From a virus, in IMG/VR virus record IMGVR_UViG_3300047094_001608, positions 1-29,948 of that record: a stretch of DNA of 29,948 bases, one strand, 5' to 3'. This document shows, in pieces, positions 28,925 to 29,948 of this stretch. The notes below the pieces were generated by a model, which saw nothing but the letters and a program-made list of their open reading frames with translations, had not been told where the DNA came from and searched no databases. The translations under genes were made by a program, and so were the position numbers. Position 1 is the stretch's first letter; each line of letters starts with the position of its first letter.

Positions 28925-29948
28925 ATGAAATTTGAACTACACCACGGCGATTGCCTCGACGTACTCAAGACCCTTGCTGATTGCTCGGTCGATGCGATTG
29001 TTACAGATCCTCCTTATGGGCTATCCTTTATGGGAAAGCGTTGGGACTACGACGTACCTACCGAAGCGGTTTGGGTCGAATGCCTGCGCGTACTCAAGCC
29101 AGGAGGCCACTTGTTGGCCTTCGCGGGGACTAGGACGCAACACAGGATGGCGGTAAGGATCGAGGATGCAGGCTTTGAAATCCGCGATATGATCGCTTGG
29201 GTATACGGGTCCGGCTTTCCCAAGTCTCTCGACGTCTCGAAGGCGATCGACAAGGCGGCAGGGGCAGAGCGGGAGGTGATCGGTATGTCAACCAATGGTA
29301 GCGGCGCGCAACCAAACAAACTGAACAACCACACTACGGGTGACACTGGAATTGGTTACGCTGACGGAAGCGGAAAAACTTTTAACATCACCGCTCCCGC
29401 TACCGAAGCGGCTAAGCAATGGGAAGGATGGGGAACCGCCCTCAAGCCTGCCCTAGAGCCGATAACCCTAGCCCGCAAGCCCCTCATCGGGACCGTTGCA
29501 GCCAACGTACTCGAACACGGAACCGGCGGGCTGAATATTGATGGGTGTAGGATTGGGACAGAAGGGGCAACTAAAAGAAGCCACCAAGAACCGTACGGCG
29601 AGGGAGGGCGGGGAGACCAAGGTGGGGCACAGAACTGGAGGACAGGCCACAAGATTGAAGACATAAACGCGGGAAGATGGCCTGCCAACTTTATCCACGA
29701 TGGCAGCGAGGAGGTGCTGGCGTTGTTTCCTCAGACGACAAGCGGGAGCCTTACGGGGCAACCAAGAACGGAAAACAAAATCTATGGCAGCGCGGCGAAT
29801 ACGCTCGGGACACCTAGATTCCATGAAGGCGACTCAGGCAGCGCAGCACGATTTTTCTATTGTGCTAAAGCAAGCCGCGACGACCGGGACGAAGGGTGCG
29901 GGGCGTTTGAGCTAAAGGCTGCGGGAGGTTTATCGGGAAGAAACGACG
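28925..29948 (+). CDS. DNA methyltransferase, N4/N6 class (cut by window end)
   Basis: An open frame from ATG 28925 to the window edge, at least 341 residues. It has motif IV TDPPYG (27-32), LKPGGHLLAF (58-67) as the AdoMet-binding pattern, and the phage-typical WVYGSGFPKSLDVSKAID (92-109). A region of about 180 residues downstream (ALKPALEPITLARKPL, then RWPANFIHDGSEEV) is common in phage versions and may hold target recognition. The C-terminal end is outside the window. Likely role: protection of phage DNA or epigenetic marking; target sequence not readable. Confidence 0.9.
   Translation, partial: MKFELHHGDCLDVLKTLADCSVDAIVTDPPYGLSFMGKRWDYDVPTEAVWVECLRVLKPGGHLLAFAGTRTQHRMAVRIEDAGFEIRDMIAWVYGSGFPKSLDVSKAIDKAAGAEREVIGMSTNGSGAQPNKLNNHTTGDTGIGYADGSGKTFNITAPATEAAKQWEGWGTALKPALEPITLARKPLIGTVAANVLEHGTGGLNIDGCRIGTEGATKRSHQEPYGEGGRGDQGGAQNWRTGHKIEDINAGRWPANFIHDGSEEVLALFPQTTSGSLTGQPRTENKIYGSAANTLGTPRFHEGDSGSAARFFYCAKASRDDRDEGCGAFELKAAGGLSGRND

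Noticed and set aside
1-29948. CRISPR array, tRNA, rRNA or insertion sequence
   Set aside because: No regularly spaced repeats, no tRNA-like cloverleaf pattern and no transposase motif were noticed on either strand by reading. Small RNA genes could still be missed without a covariance-model search.

Overview
This window looks like a contiguous piece of a tailed, non-contractile (siphovirus-type) bacteriophage genome or prophage. Every supported gene lies on the + strand, tightly packed, usually with 1, 4 or 8 base overlaps. The host cannot be proven from the window. Three features make a planctomycete (Pirellula/Rhodopirellula-like) host my best guess: mid-range GC by eye, LamG and tail-fibre proteins of a style I associate with planctomycete phages and prophages, and a small membrane protein starting MNPYEPP. 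No integrase, lysis cassette, replication gene, tRNA, CRISPR array or insertion sequence is visible.

Layout. (1) Positions 1-3076: adhesion/tail-fibre-like virion genes, including a LamG protein. (2) 3069-11771: packaging and head module with HNH endonuclease, small and large terminase, HK97-type portal, ClpP-like prohead protease, HK97-fold major capsid protein, a probable decoration protein, and head-tail connector genes. The capsid gene has its own candidate sigma70-type promoter and a leader with two mutually exclusive hairpins, one of which would cover the ribosome binding site. (3) 11775-18159: tail module with tail terminator, tail tube protein, the G/GT tail chaperones joined by a textbook -1 frameshift signal, the tape measure protein, and tail-tip genes ending in an extremely cysteine-rich 463-residue protein. 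(4) 18156-19803: an ERV/ALR-type sulfhydryl-oxidase-like protein overlapping that cysteine-rich gene, a metallophosphoesterase, and a minimal SprT-like zinc protease. (5) 19804-20853: two tandem promoter-gene-terminator units built on a duplicated leader of about 115 bp. (6) 20854-29948: a long early-type operon of small unknown genes, several membrane microproteins, a RecE-like nuclease with a RecT annealing protein, zinc-ribbon proteins, a run of related small beta-rich proteins, a staphylococcal-nuclease homologue, and a DNA methyltransferase cut by the window end.

The most interesting signal is the pairing of a 39-cysteine virion-type protein with an ERV/ALR-like protein (18156-18542) in the same overlapping transcription unit. 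It suggests phage-encoded disulfide formation in the host cytoplasm, comparable in principle to what poxviruses do. Other points worth checking are the capsid-leader hairpin switch, the frameshift element, the duplicated regulatory leader with a perfect operator-like palindrome, and the transmembrane microproteins.
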